DNA of 64,000 nucleotides from Fen-1258 sp947085815 (GCA_947085815.1 CAMTXU010000024.1:1-64000); one strand, 5' to 3'. Shown: positions 52,617 through 62,149, counted from the first letter of the stretch. Numbers and translations: made by a program. The notes: generated by a model from the letters alone, not told the origin.

Positions 52617-54205
52617 TTATTGAATTCACGAATAATTTTTTGAATCTCTTCTTCAGAAATTCCGCTTCCTAAAACTACTTTTTCAATTTTATTGCTGGAT
52701 TTGCGGTTAACCTCGGCAGAAGAAATTGTATTTGGATTTCCGGCGCGTGCTCTTAATCTTTCTTCAATCTGCTTTGTAAAACTTCCTTCCTGATATCCGC
52801 TCTTTGAACTTATTGATGCAGGAAGATCAAATGAAGTAACGCATTTACCGGGATTTACCGGATTAATTTCGAATGCGAGAGTTTTAATATTCATCAAATG
52901 CTTTGCAGTAACATTTTCGGAAATTATTGAGCCGCCCCATGTGCCGGGACCTAATGTTAACGAGGGCATCAATCCCGTTGTATAACCTACCGCGCCAACA
53001 GATGACGGTGTATTAACAACAATTCTGAATGCCGGTTTTTCAAGGGCAAACTTCATAATAATTTCTTTATCATTAGAATGAATTACCAGTGTATGACCAA
53101 TACCGCCGAATTGCAATAGCTCTATACAACGATGGCATCCCTCCAGCCAGCCATCAACCGTATAGAAGGCGAGCATAGGAGAAAGTTTTTCTATTGAAAG
53201 AGGTTCGTCTTTTCCGACACTTTCGCATTCAGCCATTAGGACTTTAGTATTTTCCGGTACAGTAAAACCTGCGTAGTTCGCAATCCAAACCGCAGATTTG
53301 CCTACTATATCAGCGTTTAATTTTGCACCGCGGGCAACTTTATTCTCTAATTTTTTCTTCTCTTCTTCGTTAACAAAGTAACAGCCTATTCGTTTTGCTT
53401 CTTCAATTACTTTATCCCGTATCGATCGGTCTACAATCATAGCCTGTTCGGAAGAACACAATGTTCCGTTATCGAATGTAGTTCCGTAAACAATATCTGC
53501 AACAGCTTTTTGATAATTAGCGCTCTTCTCTATAAATGCCGGAACATTTCCGGAGCCAACGCCATAAGCGGGAGTACCGGAACTATATGCTGAATGAACC
53601 ATCGGCATTCCGCCGGTGGCAAGAATGATTGCGATATTTTTATCTTTCATCAGCGCATTAGTTCCCTCTATAGTAGGTATGGAGAGGCAATGAATTAATC
53701 CCTTGGGAGCGCCCGCTTTTTCCGCCGCATCAGAGACAACTTTTAACGCCTCGGTTGTGCATTTAAGCGCTTTTGGATGAGGGGATACAACAATTCCGTT
53801 TCTGCATTTCAAAGAGATTATTGCTTTGAACATAGCCGTAGAAGTGGGATTTGTTGAAGGAACGAGTGCAGCAACTACTCCCATCGGTTCAGCGATCTTA
53901 ATAACTTTTCCATCCTTCTGTACATCAATCACTCCAACTGACTTCAAATCTTTAATCGATTCCCAAACGTCTCTTGTACCAAATTGATTTTTGATGATCT
54001 TATCGGAAACTTTTCCGAAACCGGTTTCCTCGTGAGCCATTTTTGCGAGACGTTCTGCCTCTTTAAAACCCGCATCAGCCATTGCTTTTACAATTTTATC
54101 AACCTGCTCTTGATTATAGTGTTTGAATTCGAGTTGCGCCTCTTTTGCTAAAGCTGCCAGTGTCCGGGCTTCCTGAATTGATTGAAGATCTTTGTCGAAA
54201 TTCAT
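52613..54205 (-). CDS. CoA-acylating aldehyde dehydrogenase (EutE/AdhE-N type)
   Basis: The 530-residue enzyme interconverts acetaldehyde (or another aldehyde) and acyl-CoA with NAD. It has PMGVVAALVPSTNPTSTAMFK for cofactor binding and the catalytic C250 in NGTLCSSEQ. The sequence matches the aldehyde dehydrogenase half of AdhE and EutE/PduP. There is no iron-type alcohol dehydrogenase domain and no microcompartment gene nearby. The ATG at 54205 is chosen because AGGT precedes it and the family start (NFDKDLQSIQEAR) follows. An upstream in-frame ATG at 54253 is less likely. Confidence 0.9.
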   Translation of the reverse strand: MNFDKDLQSIQEARTLAALAKEAQLEFKHYNQEQVDKIVKAMADAGFKEAERLAKMAHEETGFGKVSDKIIKNQFGTRDVWESIKDLKSVGVIDVQKDGKVIKIAEPMGVVAALVPSTNPTSTAMFKAIISLKCRNGIVVSPHPKALKCTTEALKVVSDAAEKAGAPKGLIHCLSIPTIEGTNALMKDKNIAIILATGGMPMVHSAYSSGTPAYGVGSGNVPAFIEKSANYQKAVADIVYGTTFDNGTLCSSEQAMIVDRSIRDKVIEEAKRIGCYFVNEEEKKKLENKVARGAKLNADIVGKSAVWIANYAGFTVPENTKVLMAECESVGKDEPLSIEKLSPMLAFYTVDGWLEGCHRCIELLQFGGIGHTLVIHSNDKEIIMKFALEKPAFRIVVNTPSSVGAVGYTTGLMPSLTLGPGTWGGSIISENVTAKHLMNIKTLAFEINPVNPGKCVTSFDLPASISSKSGYQEGSFTKQIEERLRARAGNPNTISSAEVNRKSSNKIEKVVLGSGISEEEIQKIIREFNK

Positions 54206-54529
54206 AAACGTACCTGTTATTATCGGATTGAAATATAAAGTAAGAGGGGACAAACTTCAATTTGAAGTTAGAAGTAATATTTTGCAGCCGGTTGTGTGAA
54301 TTAAACCCCGACATTTATGCCGGGGGACTCAAAACCACAGAGAAATAAGCTTTTCCATAGGAATCCTACGGATAGCCACAGTTATCACTTTTGTTCTGGG
54401 ACTAAAGTCCGTATTGTAAATTTTTTTCTTTAACTCCAGTATAAATGCTGGAGTTATTTGTTCGTTGTTTATAGAATTTTTATTGTTTGTTCTAATTTAC
54501 ACAACGGGTATTTTGCATATAATTTGTAG
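54206..54529. other. 324-bp intergenic region with hairpins
   Basis: It contains two short inverted repeats of similar design: ccccgacatttatgccgggg at 54306-54325 and aactccagtataaatgctgg (completed by agtt) at 54432-54455. Between them lies tgggactaaagtcc. These resemble small intergenic repeats with an ataaatgc/acatttatgc loop. No gene is visible. Confidence 0.6.
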
Positions 54530-54826
54530 TTACGCTTGTTTCTTTTTTAGAAACAAATTATGAATCACATAAGCATAAACTGAGATCAAAACCATAGTTC
54601 CAATTTCTAGATAGATTTTGAGATGACGATTCTGCATTGCATCAGAGAGAGTTTTCTCTATCGGCAAAAGATATAATTCTCCAAACTTGAGAAATAAAAG
54701 ACCTAAGAAGAAACATGTGAACAACCCGATGCTGAACCAGAAAAATTTATTTTTACCAACCTTTCTGGCAGAAGAATAAAACCAGGCAGCAATCAAAAAA
54801 TTAAAGATAAATACTAGAATAAACAT
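54530..54826 (-). CDS. Small membrane protein of unknown function
   Basis: The 98-residue protein has three hydrophobic segments: FILVFIFNFLIAAWFYSSA, FFWFSIGLFTCFFLGLLFL and YLEIGTMVLISVYAYVIHN. It ends in LKKKQA. It lies 29 bp after the response-regulator gene on the same strand and may belong to that operon. I do not recognise a family, and a regulatory or stress role is only a guess. Confidence 0.6.
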   Translation of the reverse strand: MFILVFIFNFLIAAWFYSSARKVGKNKFFWFSIGLFTCFFLGLLFLKFGELYLLPIEKTLSDAMQNRHLKIYLEIGTMVLISVYAYVIHNLFLKKKQA

Positions 54827-54855
54827 AATTACCCCTCTTTGATATTTGTAAGAAT

Positions 54856-55614
54856 CTATTTTATTATCTCTTTCAAATTCCGGTAACCGCTTTTACTGAC
54901 AGGCAACTTAACTCCGTCGTGAAGTAGAACACGGTAAGATTCTTTCTCGAATAGCTCGATCTGTTTAATGGCGGTAAGCTTTACAAAGTATGAGCGGTGA
55001 ATGCGGATGAACTCTTTGGGATTCAAATTCTCATCAAAATATTTCATTGTTTTTTGTTTGAGGAAATTTCCTTTTCCGGTATAGAGCATAGTATAATCAT
55101 CCTGCGCTTCAATATAACGGAGTTCTTCAATGGGGACGATCAAAATTTTCTGTCCCTGTTTTATTACCACACGGTCAATAAATTCATTAAGTTTTTCTAC
55201 TGTTTTTACGAGACCGGATAATTCCTGCTTAGCAGGAGGAATGTGAGTGATAAGTCTTATTGCTTTACTAAGAGCCTCGGCAAATCTTACTTCCGAAAAT
55301 GGTTTTAAGAGATAATCTGTGGCGTTTACCTCAAAAGCTTTGAGCGCGTATTGATCAAAGGCAGTTGTGAAGATTATTACCGGCGGAGCCTCCAGAATTT
55401 CAAGCATTTCAAATCCGGTTAGCTTCGGCATTTGAATATCCAAAAAAATTAGATCGGGTTTTAATTCATTAATCTGCTTAATTCCCTCGAACCCGTCCGA
55501 GCATTCGGCAATCAACTCCACATTTTCAAATTTATTAAGATAGCTTTTGATAATATCGCGTCCGAGTTTTTCATCATCAATAATAATCGCTCGAATAATT
55601 TCTTTTGCTTTCAT
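54856..55614 (-). CDS. LytTR-type response regulator
   Basis: The 252-residue regulator has a receiver domain (about 5-125) with the acidic pair D13-D14, phospho-acceptor D59 (LIFLDIQMPK) and the conserved Lys in YLLKPF. A LytTR DNA-binding domain follows (about 145-252, with YIEAQDDYTMLYTGKGNFL and FIRIHRSYFV). It follows its sensor kinase by only 4 bp. Targets are not visible, but the LiaF-like genes upstream are plausible members of its regulon. Confidence 0.92.
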   Translation of the reverse strand: MKAKEIIRAIIIDDEKLGRDIIKSYLNKFENVELIAECSDGFEGIKQINELKPDLIFLDIQMPKLTGFEMLEILEAPPVIIFTTAFDQYALKAFEVNATDYLLKPFSEVRFAEALSKAIRLITHIPPAKQELSGLVKTVEKLNEFIDRVVIKQGQKILIVPIEELRYIEAQDDYTMLYTGKGNFLKQKTMKYFDENLNPKEFIRIHRSYFVKLTAIKQIELFEKESYRVLLHDGVKLPVSKSGYRNLKEIIK

Positions 55615-55618
55615 TGGC

Positions 55619-56665
55619 TTAAACCGGTATATAAATATTTACTCTAAATAAATTATCTGTTTTTTGCACTGTCAAAAGATTCTCTTGATTATAAATAAGC
55701 TTCAGTCTATTTCTGATATTCTTTATACCAATACCTTCACCTTTTCGTGGAATTGCCTCGGGGTCGAAGTTATTCTCAATCATAATTTTAAAATATTCAT
55801 TTTCCATCGCGCATGAAAGTTTGATTGTTACTTTATCCAGGCTTTCATATACACCGTGTTTTATGGCGTTTTCAAAGATCGGCTGTAGAACCATGCTTGG
55901 TACTTCCACTTCCTCACATTCGCCCTTAGAGTCTTCAATGAAATCAAATTTATCATTAAACCGTACCTTCTCAATATCGAGGTAGAGTTTAGCGTTTGCT
56001 ATCTCCTCGCTCAATTTATTTTTCTGTTTTTCATTCTTGGAAAGAACGCTTCTTAAGAAGGATGACAGTTTTATCGTCATCTCATGAGCCAACGAAGGAT
56101 CTGATATAGTTAAAGAGCTAATCGAATTAAGGCTGTTAAATATAAAGTGAGGGTTGATCTGATACTTGAGAGTTTTTAGCTCCGCCTCTTTAACCAACGC
56201 ATTCAGTTCGGCTTCTTTTAATAACTTTTCCTGAAAGTTTGTGTAGTATATAATCACATAATCAACTGCGATAATGATGGTGTAGAAAAGAATTCCTATT
56301 AAAAATCGCCAGACTAAAGAAGCTGTAAGAAAATCTGTATAGATGTGGTTCCCATTAACTACATTTGTAACAATGTAATAACCTATTCCGATCCATATTC
56401 CGGAAGTGATAACTGCCGCGGCAATGTGATTAAGAAATATTTTGAGTGTGCTGTAATTATCCAGCGAATTAAAACTGACGGTATACCAAAGACTGATTCC
56501 GATTACCTGATAGAGTCCGTTAAAAATAACACTATCGAGTAATGAAGGCACCGGCGGAATATTAAGAAAAAAATTTAACACACTTACATGGACGCAGAAT
56601 ATAAAAAACCAAACAAAACTGTATGTAACTAATACTTTTCTATTACTTATAAACGGATTACTCAT
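55619..56665 (-). CDS. LytS-type sensor histidine kinase
   Basis: The 348-residue kinase has four predicted membrane helices (about 12-34, 45-63, 77-100, 117-141). A His_kinase domain follows with the phospho-acceptor H173 in YQINPHFIFNSLNS. The ATPase domain contains PSMVLQPIFENAIKHGV and GIGIKNIRNRL. This is the LytS/YehU class that pairs with LytTR regulators. There is no large extracellular sensor, suggesting it monitors the membrane itself or a partner protein such as the LiaF-like product encoded 17 bp upstream. Confidence 0.92.
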   Translation of the reverse strand: MSNPFISNRKVLVTYSFVWFFIFCVHVSVLNFFLNIPPVPSLLDSVIFNGLYQVIGISLWYTVSFNSLDNYSTLKIFLNHIAAAVITSGIWIGIGYYIVTNVVNGNHIYTDFLTASLVWRFLIGILFYTIIIAVDYVIIYYTNFQEKLLKEAELNALVKEAELKTLKYQINPHFIFNSLNSISSLTISDPSLAHEMTIKLSSFLRSVLSKNEKQKNKLSEEIANAKLYLDIEKVRFNDKFDFIEDSKGECEEVEVPSMVLQPIFENAIKHGVYESLDKVTIKLSCAMENEYFKIMIENNFDPEAIPRKGEGIGIKNIRNRLKLIYNQENLLTVQKTDNLFRVNIYIPV

Positions 56666-56682
56666 TCTTCACTCGCTTATTA

Positions 56683-57429
56683 TTAATATAACAGTTCGCC
56701 GCCGCCAAATAATGTAACGCCTTTTATAATCAATATACCTTCAAGGGTTTCTTCATTTTTGTAAGAAGCAAATCTTTTATCATCGAACCCGCCAAAGATT
56801 GAAGTGACGTTTAATATTACTTTCCAATTTTGAGGAACACGAATTTTCGCTCCTCCGAATAGAGTGGTTAATTCCAGAATATTTTCACCCGGCGCAAGCC
56901 TGGCTTGTGTTAGGTCCAGCTTTGTTCCGCCGAATATAGTTGTAATATTTCCTCCACGGAAATTGTCCGATAGAATTACTCTGTGAATTGAATTGAATAC
57001 GCTCACTTCATCGAGAGAATCAAAGTGCTGCGATGAGTAATTTGTGTACTGCTCTCCCTCGGCGGTTTTCTCCTTTGTGAAATGTTGACCGGATATGGAG
57101 TGTTTCCCGTTTTTGCGGAGTATAAGCCATATACCGGTGAACAAGAGAATGATGGGCCAGAAGTCGCCAAAATCGAATTCCGAAAAGATATGAAGGCGGC
57201 GTAACAACCCGAAAGCTCCGATTCCGGCTAATATATAACCTAAAAAATTATCTTTATGATTTGATATCAATACAATTCCAACAATCAAAAAGATTGTGTG
57301 CCAAGAAAAAATTAAATGACGAATGTCGAATCCGTCGAACCAAGGAAATCCGAAATTATCCAGGAAGAATAATCCTCCAAGAACAATTAAAATTATACCT
57401 AGCCAGGTTCTTCCGTTTGTGTTCTGCAT
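56683..57429 (-). CDS. LiaF-like membrane protein (DUF5668 plus cell-wall response domain)
   Basis: The 248-residue protein has an N-terminal membrane part with several short helices (GIILIVLGGLFFLDNFGFPWF and others to about 110). A cytoplasmic beta-helix-like domain with repeated GG motifs follows (IFGGTKLDL, LFGGAKIRVP, IFGGFDDKRF, LFGGGELLY), as in LiaF. LiaF inhibits a cell-envelope stress kinase in Firmicutes. The ATG at 57429 is preferred because GGAGG precedes it, rather than an in-frame TTG at 57441. It is a paralog of the next gene. Confidence 0.85.
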   Translation of the reverse strand: MQNTNGRTWLGIILIVLGGLFFLDNFGFPWFDGFDIRHLIFSWHTIFLIVGIVLISNHKDNFLGYILAGIGAFGLLRRLHIFSEFDFGDFWPIILLFTGIWLILRKNGKHSISGQHFTKEKTAEGEQYTNYSSQHFDSLDEVSVFNSIHRVILSDNFRGGNITTIFGGTKLDLTQARLAPGENILELTTLFGGAKIRVPQNWKVILNVTSIFGGFDDKRFASYKNEETLEGILIIKGVTLFGGGELLY

Positions 57430-57493
57430 TTTAACCTCCAACCTTCTTCCAACTTTGAAAAATTATAGAAACTTAATGCCGATATAACTCAGC

Positions 57494-58189
57494 CTAAAAA
57501 ATTGTCTTAACCTCTCCGCCGCCGAAAATTACTAACCCTTTTATAGTAAGCAATTTGCCCTCTTGAAAAGTTTTATTTGGATCCTTACTGCGTTTATCTC
57601 CAAATCCGCCAAAGATTGGAAGTATGTCCATCCCAATTTTCCAATCCGCCGGGACGATTATTGTTGTTCCACCAAATATGGCAGTAACCTCAATAATATT
57701 CTCACCTGAAGCGAGTTTACAATTAGAAAGATTAATCTCCGAGCCGCCAAAGATTGAAACAATATTGCCGCCTTTAAAATTATCGGAGTAAATTACTTTG
57801 TTTCCGCCGCCGAAAATATTTACACTTTCAACGTAATCATTTCCACCGGCAGTTTGGTTTTGTGAATCTATTGAGGACTTACTTTGAAAAAATCTATTGT
57901 GTCCGCAACATCCCCTTCCAAAGATTATATAGAGACCAATCAGGACAAGCAGTAATGGCCAAAGTTCGGGGACCAGATTGAATAGTCCAATCGCCATAAA
58001 AACTACGCTGGCGGTTTTATTACGAGAAAGGAAAAAGAAAAGTACACCGATAAGAATAAAGAAATATTCCCAGGTGATATCCTCGTAGGGGAAATCGAAC
58101 AGTTCATAGTTGCGTAATAAAAATAGACCTCCAAGCAGCATGAGTAATATTCCTATTATCACTCTTCCATGGAGTTTGGGTGTTTCCAT
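57494..58189 (-). CDS. LiaF-like membrane protein (paralog)
   Basis: The 231-residue protein has the same plan as its neighbour: a membrane part (VIIGILLMLLGGLFLL onward to about residue 90) and a C-terminal domain with VNIFGGGNKVIYSDNFKGG, IFGGSEINL, IFGGTTIIVPADWKIG and VIFGGGEVKTIF. A Cys-rich short stretch (GRGCCGH) divides them. GGAG precedes the ATG. It is the first gene of the LiaF-LiaF-kinase-regulator set on this strand and probably tunes that signalling pathway. Confidence 0.85.
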   Translation of the reverse strand: METPKLHGRVIIGILLMLLGGLFLLRNYELFDFPYEDITWEYFFILIGVLFFFLSRNKTASVVFMAIGLFNLVPELWPLLLVLIGLYIIFGRGCCGHNRFFQSKSSIDSQNQTAGGNDYVESVNIFGGGNKVIYSDNFKGGNIVSIFGGSEINLSNCKLASGENIIEVTAIFGGTTIIVPADWKIGMDILPIFGGFGDKRSKDPNKTFQEGKLLTIKGLVIFGGGEVKTIF

Positions 58190-58364
58190 TTTATCTTCTC
58201 CTTTTTTTCATCTTCATAACTTTTGACGGTAAATCTAACGGATTGTTTCGGATTAGAGGATTAGAAATCGGTAAGTTGCCGAATAATATCGGTGAATAGA
58301 TTATTGTAGGTGAAAAATATATTTACGGCTTCGCTGAGAAATCGGATTAACTAGAAAAATTAAA

Positions 58365-59630
58365 TTAGAACTCAAGAAGCTGCGCTAAATCTATTTTGCT
58401 AGAGTATTTTTCACTCTTGAAAGTCTCAATCATAGCTTCCATAGGAAAAACTTTACTGTAATTTAAGTAATACAATAGAGCGTACAACGAAACGTTTTTA
58501 CTCGAAGTTTTACTTCTGAAATCGTGATTAATAATTTTTGCTTCGGTTTCCGGCAGGGTTAAACTGATATCGCTGAATATAATTCCCTCTTTGGAATTTT
58601 TAATAGTAGAATATGAATAATCGAGCCCTTCTTCCGATGTTACAATTATTGCATCCATCTCAGCAGTTCCGGTATAAAAAATCTCGGTAGGAGAAATTAT
58701 TATATCGGAAGAGGAGAAGCCAACTCCAACAGTAACCGGGTAACTTCCTTTTTTTGTTACATTCAATCCGGAAGCTATTGCGGCTTTAGCAAATAATTCT
58801 GCGGCGGTCTGAACTCCTTCACCCGCAGAACCACTAATAACTATTTTGACCGGTTTGGTAAGACTCGAACAATAATTGGTGGGGATAGAGTTTTTGCTGT
58901 CAATCAAAGAAGGTGTATCACTTCTATATTCTGTCTTGAAGGTTTCAACATTTTGATCGACTAATATTTTTACTTCCAGACCGGCATCCTCCACAACATT
59001 TTTTAATTTCATTCCGGGATTAGATTTTACACCGTAGCTCGGGCAGATTTCCATGACTTCAACAAGTGAGAATCCTTTTTTTGAAAATGCCGATGAAAGC
59101 ATAGCGGAAAAATCAGTAGTTGCAATAACCCTGCTTACAAAAGCGGCACCAGCTAATGCGGCTATTTGGCATATATCATAGGCTTTTCGTTTTGTTCCAT
59201 TATGAGCAATTGTAGTATTAAAACCGGATGGAGTAAATTCACTCGGCTGTCCGCCGGTCATTCCGTATAACATGTTATTATGGATAATAACAGTCATATC
59301 AAAATTATGATGAGCCGCGTCTATAATATGCTGCATACCAATCGTAGCGCCGCCGTCTCCAATGAGAACAATAATTTTTTTATCGGGATTATTTAATCCG
59401 GCAGATATGCCCGAAGCCAGCGAGACGGATCGTCCGTGTAATCCATGAATAGTGTGGGTTTTAAAACACTTATCAATTATTCCATGACAACCTATATCTG
59501 TAACTATGACGACATCATGAAGAGAATAATTATTTTTTTGCAAAGCCATGTCAATGTTATTCGCGATTAAAGAATGACCGCAACCTTTACAAAACGGAAG
59601 TTCCCCTTCCTCTAAAAATTTTTTAAACAT
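58365..59630 (-). CDS. 2-oxoacid:ferredoxin oxidoreductase, fused beta-gamma subunit
   Basis: The 421-residue protein combines two subunits. The beta part (about 1-250) has the cluster cysteines C14, C17, C48 and C196, and the thiamine-diphosphate motif GDGGATIGMQ with NNMLYGMTGGQ (91-128). The gamma part (about 260-421) begins KIVISGSAGEGVQTAAELFA, the CoA-transfer/regulatory domain. It oxidises a 2-oxoacid (or arylpyruvate-type substrate) to acyl-CoA with ferredoxin. The start overlaps the alpha gene by 8 nt. No ferredoxin-like delta subunit is encoded alongside. Confidence 0.88.
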   Translation of the reverse strand: MFKKFLEEGELPFCKGCGHSLIANNIDMALQKNNYSLHDVVIVTDIGCHGIIDKCFKTHTIHGLHGRSVSLASGISAGLNNPDKKIIVLIGDGGATIGMQHIIDAAHHNFDMTVIIHNNMLYGMTGGQPSEFTPSGFNTTIAHNGTKRKAYDICQIAALAGAAFVSRVIATTDFSAMLSSAFSKKGFSLVEVMEICPSYGVKSNPGMKLKNVVEDAGLEVKILVDQNVETFKTEYRSDTPSLIDSKNSIPTNYCSSLTKPVKIVISGSAGEGVQTAAELFAKAAIASGLNVTKKGSYPVTVGVGFSSSDIIISPTEIFYTGTAEMDAIIVTSEEGLDYSYSTIKNSKEGIIFSDISLTLPETEAKIINHDFRSKTSSKNVSLYALLYYLNYSKVFPMEAMIETFKSEKYSSKIDLAQLLEF

Positions 59631-60744
59631 ATTTCATAACTTCTTTAATGATAGAATTAGGATTGATCATTGCACCGAAATCATTAACGCCGGAAACATT
59701 GGCTCCGGAGCCGTGGCCGAAAAGTATTTGTCTATACTGACCCGTTAAATTTTCTTCGGCAACAATTATATGTTCATATTTTGCGCAAACATCAAAGTAA
59801 ATTTGCGGAATAGGTAGAATAGTTTGGGCAATTAATAAAGAAACATTTTTACCTTCTGCCCGCAGATTAAATACGGCTTCTTTCGCAGCCAGGGCGGTGA
59901 TGCCATATGAAATTAAAAGAACCTTTGCACCGGGCTCTTCATCCAATTCGTAAAAACTATAATCAGCCATGTTTCTGATATTCTTAAAATGTAACCGCTT
60001 GGAATTATTTAATGCTTCCACCGTGCTGTTCTGGATTATTCCTCTTTGGTTATGAGTTGAAGAAGTTATTCGTACCTGGTAATTTTCGCTTGCCAACGGA
60101 AGAAATGCCGGAACAAGATCCTTTTCCGCTTTATAAGGTATGTATGGCTCATCATTTTCATAATACGTTCTTTCAATTTTAGAGATGCTGCTTAATTGCT
60201 CAACATCAAGACTTACTTTAGTCATCATTTCTTCTTTTGAAGTGAGAATTACAACCGGTGTTCTATGCTTCACCGAAAATTCAACTGTCTTAGCGGAAAG
60301 ATTCCAACAATCAAATGAATTATAAAAATTAAATACAGGTAAAGACATTCCGCCAGAAATCATTCCGTTCAACAAAGCAAGATCTCCTTGCGCGCCGGTT
60401 GTTGCCGTACCTGTTGCAGGACCTAACCGCTGAACAAGAATTATTATCATCGGCAGTTCCATCATGTAAGCCATATTGATACTTTCTATCATCAAGGCAA
60501 AACCGGGAAAGGATGTTGCAGTAACAGGAATTTTACCAATGGCGGAAAAACCGCTCATCCACTGAAGAGTGGTTATTTCATCCGGAGCCGCCATAAAAAT
60601 CGGGAAGCGTGCAGAAGCGTATTGGTAAAGTAAATTTGCCGGCGTTATAGGATAACCAATAAATACATCAGCACCGGCTTTTGCCAGAGCCTCAATTGCA
60701 ATTTTTGAATTGTCCGTGAATATTATACTCTTATTTTTACCCAT
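59623..60744 (-). CDS. 2-oxoacid:ferredoxin oxidoreductase, alpha subunit
   Basis: The 373-residue subunit has the pyrimidine-binding domain of TPP enzymes (FIGYPITPANLLYQYA, then FMAAPDEITTLQWMSGFSAIG). Typical OFOR segments follow (SFPGFALMIESINMAYMMELP, VQRLGPATGTATTGAQGDL). A C-terminal transketolase-like domain includes VLLISYGITALAAKEAV and VAEENLTGQYRQIL. It resembles KorA-type alpha subunits. The substrate (2-oxoglutarate, branched-chain oxoacid or other) cannot be fixed. It is the first gene of the pair and faces the acyl-CoA dehydrogenase gene divergently across 223 bp. Confidence 0.9.
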   Translation of the reverse strand: MGKNKSIIFTDNSKIAIEALAKAGADVFIGYPITPANLLYQYASARFPIFMAAPDEITTLQWMSGFSAIGKIPVTATSFPGFALMIESINMAYMMELPMIIILVQRLGPATGTATTGAQGDLALLNGMISGGMSLPVFNFYNSFDCWNLSAKTVEFSVKHRTPVVILTSKEEMMTKVSLDVEQLSSISKIERTYYENDEPYIPYKAEKDLVPAFLPLASENYQVRITSSTHNQRGIIQNSTVEALNNSKRLHFKNIRNMADYSFYELDEEPGAKVLLISYGITALAAKEAVFNLRAEGKNVSLLIAQTILPIPQIYFDVCAKYEHIIVAEENLTGQYRQILFGHGSGANVSGVNDFGAMINPNSIIKEVMKYV

Positions 60745-60967
60745 ATGATTAACGATTATTCATTAAATATTATTGGTTAGTAAAGTCACTCTTAATCAAA
60801 AAAAGGAAAAAAATAAATATTCCTCCGTAAAAGTATAAAAAAGTGAACTAAATATTTTCATATCTTTGGGAAGAAAATTTTTCTGATTTATGAACTTTTT
60901 TGATTTCATAATCAGATTATTATTCTCATAAAAAAAAGCAATATCAAAAACAAACTTCGGAACAGTT

Positions 60968-62149
60968 ATGGCAAGCACAATTCAGTACAATCCACCGGAT
61001 CATTATTTAGTAGACGAACTTTTTACGGTGGAACAAAAAATGGTTAGAAGCACGATACGTGAATGGGTTAATGATTCTGTAAAACCGATTATTGAAGATT
61101 ATTGTAACAAAGCAAAATTTCCGATGCACCTTGTAAAAGAGATGGGAGAGATCGGCGCGTTTGGTCCATTCATTCCCTCCGAATACGGTGGCTCGGATTT
61201 GGACCACGTATCATATGGTTTAATTATGCAGGAACTTGAACGGGGCGATTCCGGAATTCGCTCTATGGCTTCAGTGCAGACTTCACTTGTGATGTATCCA
61301 ATTTACACTTTTGGAAGTGAAGAGCAGAGAAAAAAATATTTACCTCGTCTTGCAACAGGAGAAATTATCGGCTGCTTCGGTTTGACAGAGCCTGATTTCG
61401 GATCCGATCCGGGCGGAATGGCAACAAAAGTGAAAGATATGGGAGATCATTATTTATTAAACGGCGCTAAAATGTGGATCACTAATTCTTCAATAGCTGA
61501 TATTGCTGTTGTCTGGGCTAAAGATGAAAATGGCATCGTACGGGGAATGATAGTCGAAAAAGATTGGACCGGATATTCGGCTCCCGAAACACATGGAAAA
61601 TGGTCTTTAAGAGCAAGTGTTACCGGTGAACTTGTTTTTGATAATGTAAAAGTTCCTAAGGAAAATGTTCTTCCAAACATTGAAGGATTGAAAGGACCTT
61701 TGAAGTGTTTAAGCTCGGCAAGATATGGAATTGCCTGGGGCGCTCTTGGTGCTGCAATGGATTGTTACGATGCCGCATTAAGATATTCATTAGAAAGAAA
61801 ACAATTTGGAAAACCGATAGGTTCGTTTCAGTTGCAGCAGAAAAAATTAGCCGAAGCTGTAACAGAAATTACAAAAGCTCAACTTCTTGCCTGGCGTTTG
61901 GGTGTTCTAAAAAATGAAGGTAAAGCTACTGCGGCGCAAATTTCTATGGCTAAAAGAGATAATGTTGCAATGGCTCTTAATATTGCAAGAGAGACACGCC
62001 AAATTTTAGGAGCGATGGGCATTACTAATGACTACCCGATGATGCGCCACATGATGAATCTCGAATCTGTAATTACCTACGAAGGAACACATGATATTCA
62101 TCTTCTCATTACCGGTCATGAGATTACGGGTTTACAGGCATACCGCTAA
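60968..62149 (+). CDS. Glutaryl-CoA dehydrogenase-type acyl-CoA dehydrogenase
   Basis: The 393-residue flavoenzyme matches glutaryl-CoA dehydrogenases. Features are SGIRSMASVQTSLVMYPI with the substrate-carboxylate Arg (R97), GCFGLTEPDFGSDP (FAD site), SARYGIAWGALGAAMDCY, and catalytic E372 in TYEGTHDIHLLITG. GCDH oxidises and decarboxylates glutaryl-CoA to crotonyl-CoA in lysine/tryptophan and aromatic degradation. Specificity is inferred from the resemblance. A TATCTTTG box (60861-60868) upstream fits a -7 element, but no -33 TTG is present. Confidence 0.88.
   Translation: MASTIQYNPPDHYLVDELFTVEQKMVRSTIREWVNDSVKPIIEDYCNKAKFPMHLVKEMGEIGAFGPFIPSEYGGSDLDHVSYGLIMQELERGDSGIRSMASVQTSLVMYPIYTFGSEEQRKKYLPRLATGEIIGCFGLTEPDFGSDPGGMATKVKDMGDHYLLNGAKMWITNSSIADIAVVWAKDENGIVRGMIVEKDWTGYSAPETHGKWSLRASVTGELVFDNVKVPKENVLPNIEGLKGPLKCLSSARYGIAWGALGAAMDCYDAALRYSLERKQFGKPIGSFQLQQKKLAEAVTEITKAQLLAWRLGVLKNEGKATAAQISMAKRDNVAMALNIARETRQILGAMGITNDYPMMRHMMNLESVITYEGTHDIHLLITGHEITGLQAYR

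Noticed and set aside
52613..54205. Bacterial microcompartment locus around the acylating aldehyde dehydrogenase
   Set aside because: No shell-protein genes or encapsulation-associated enzymes are present on either side.
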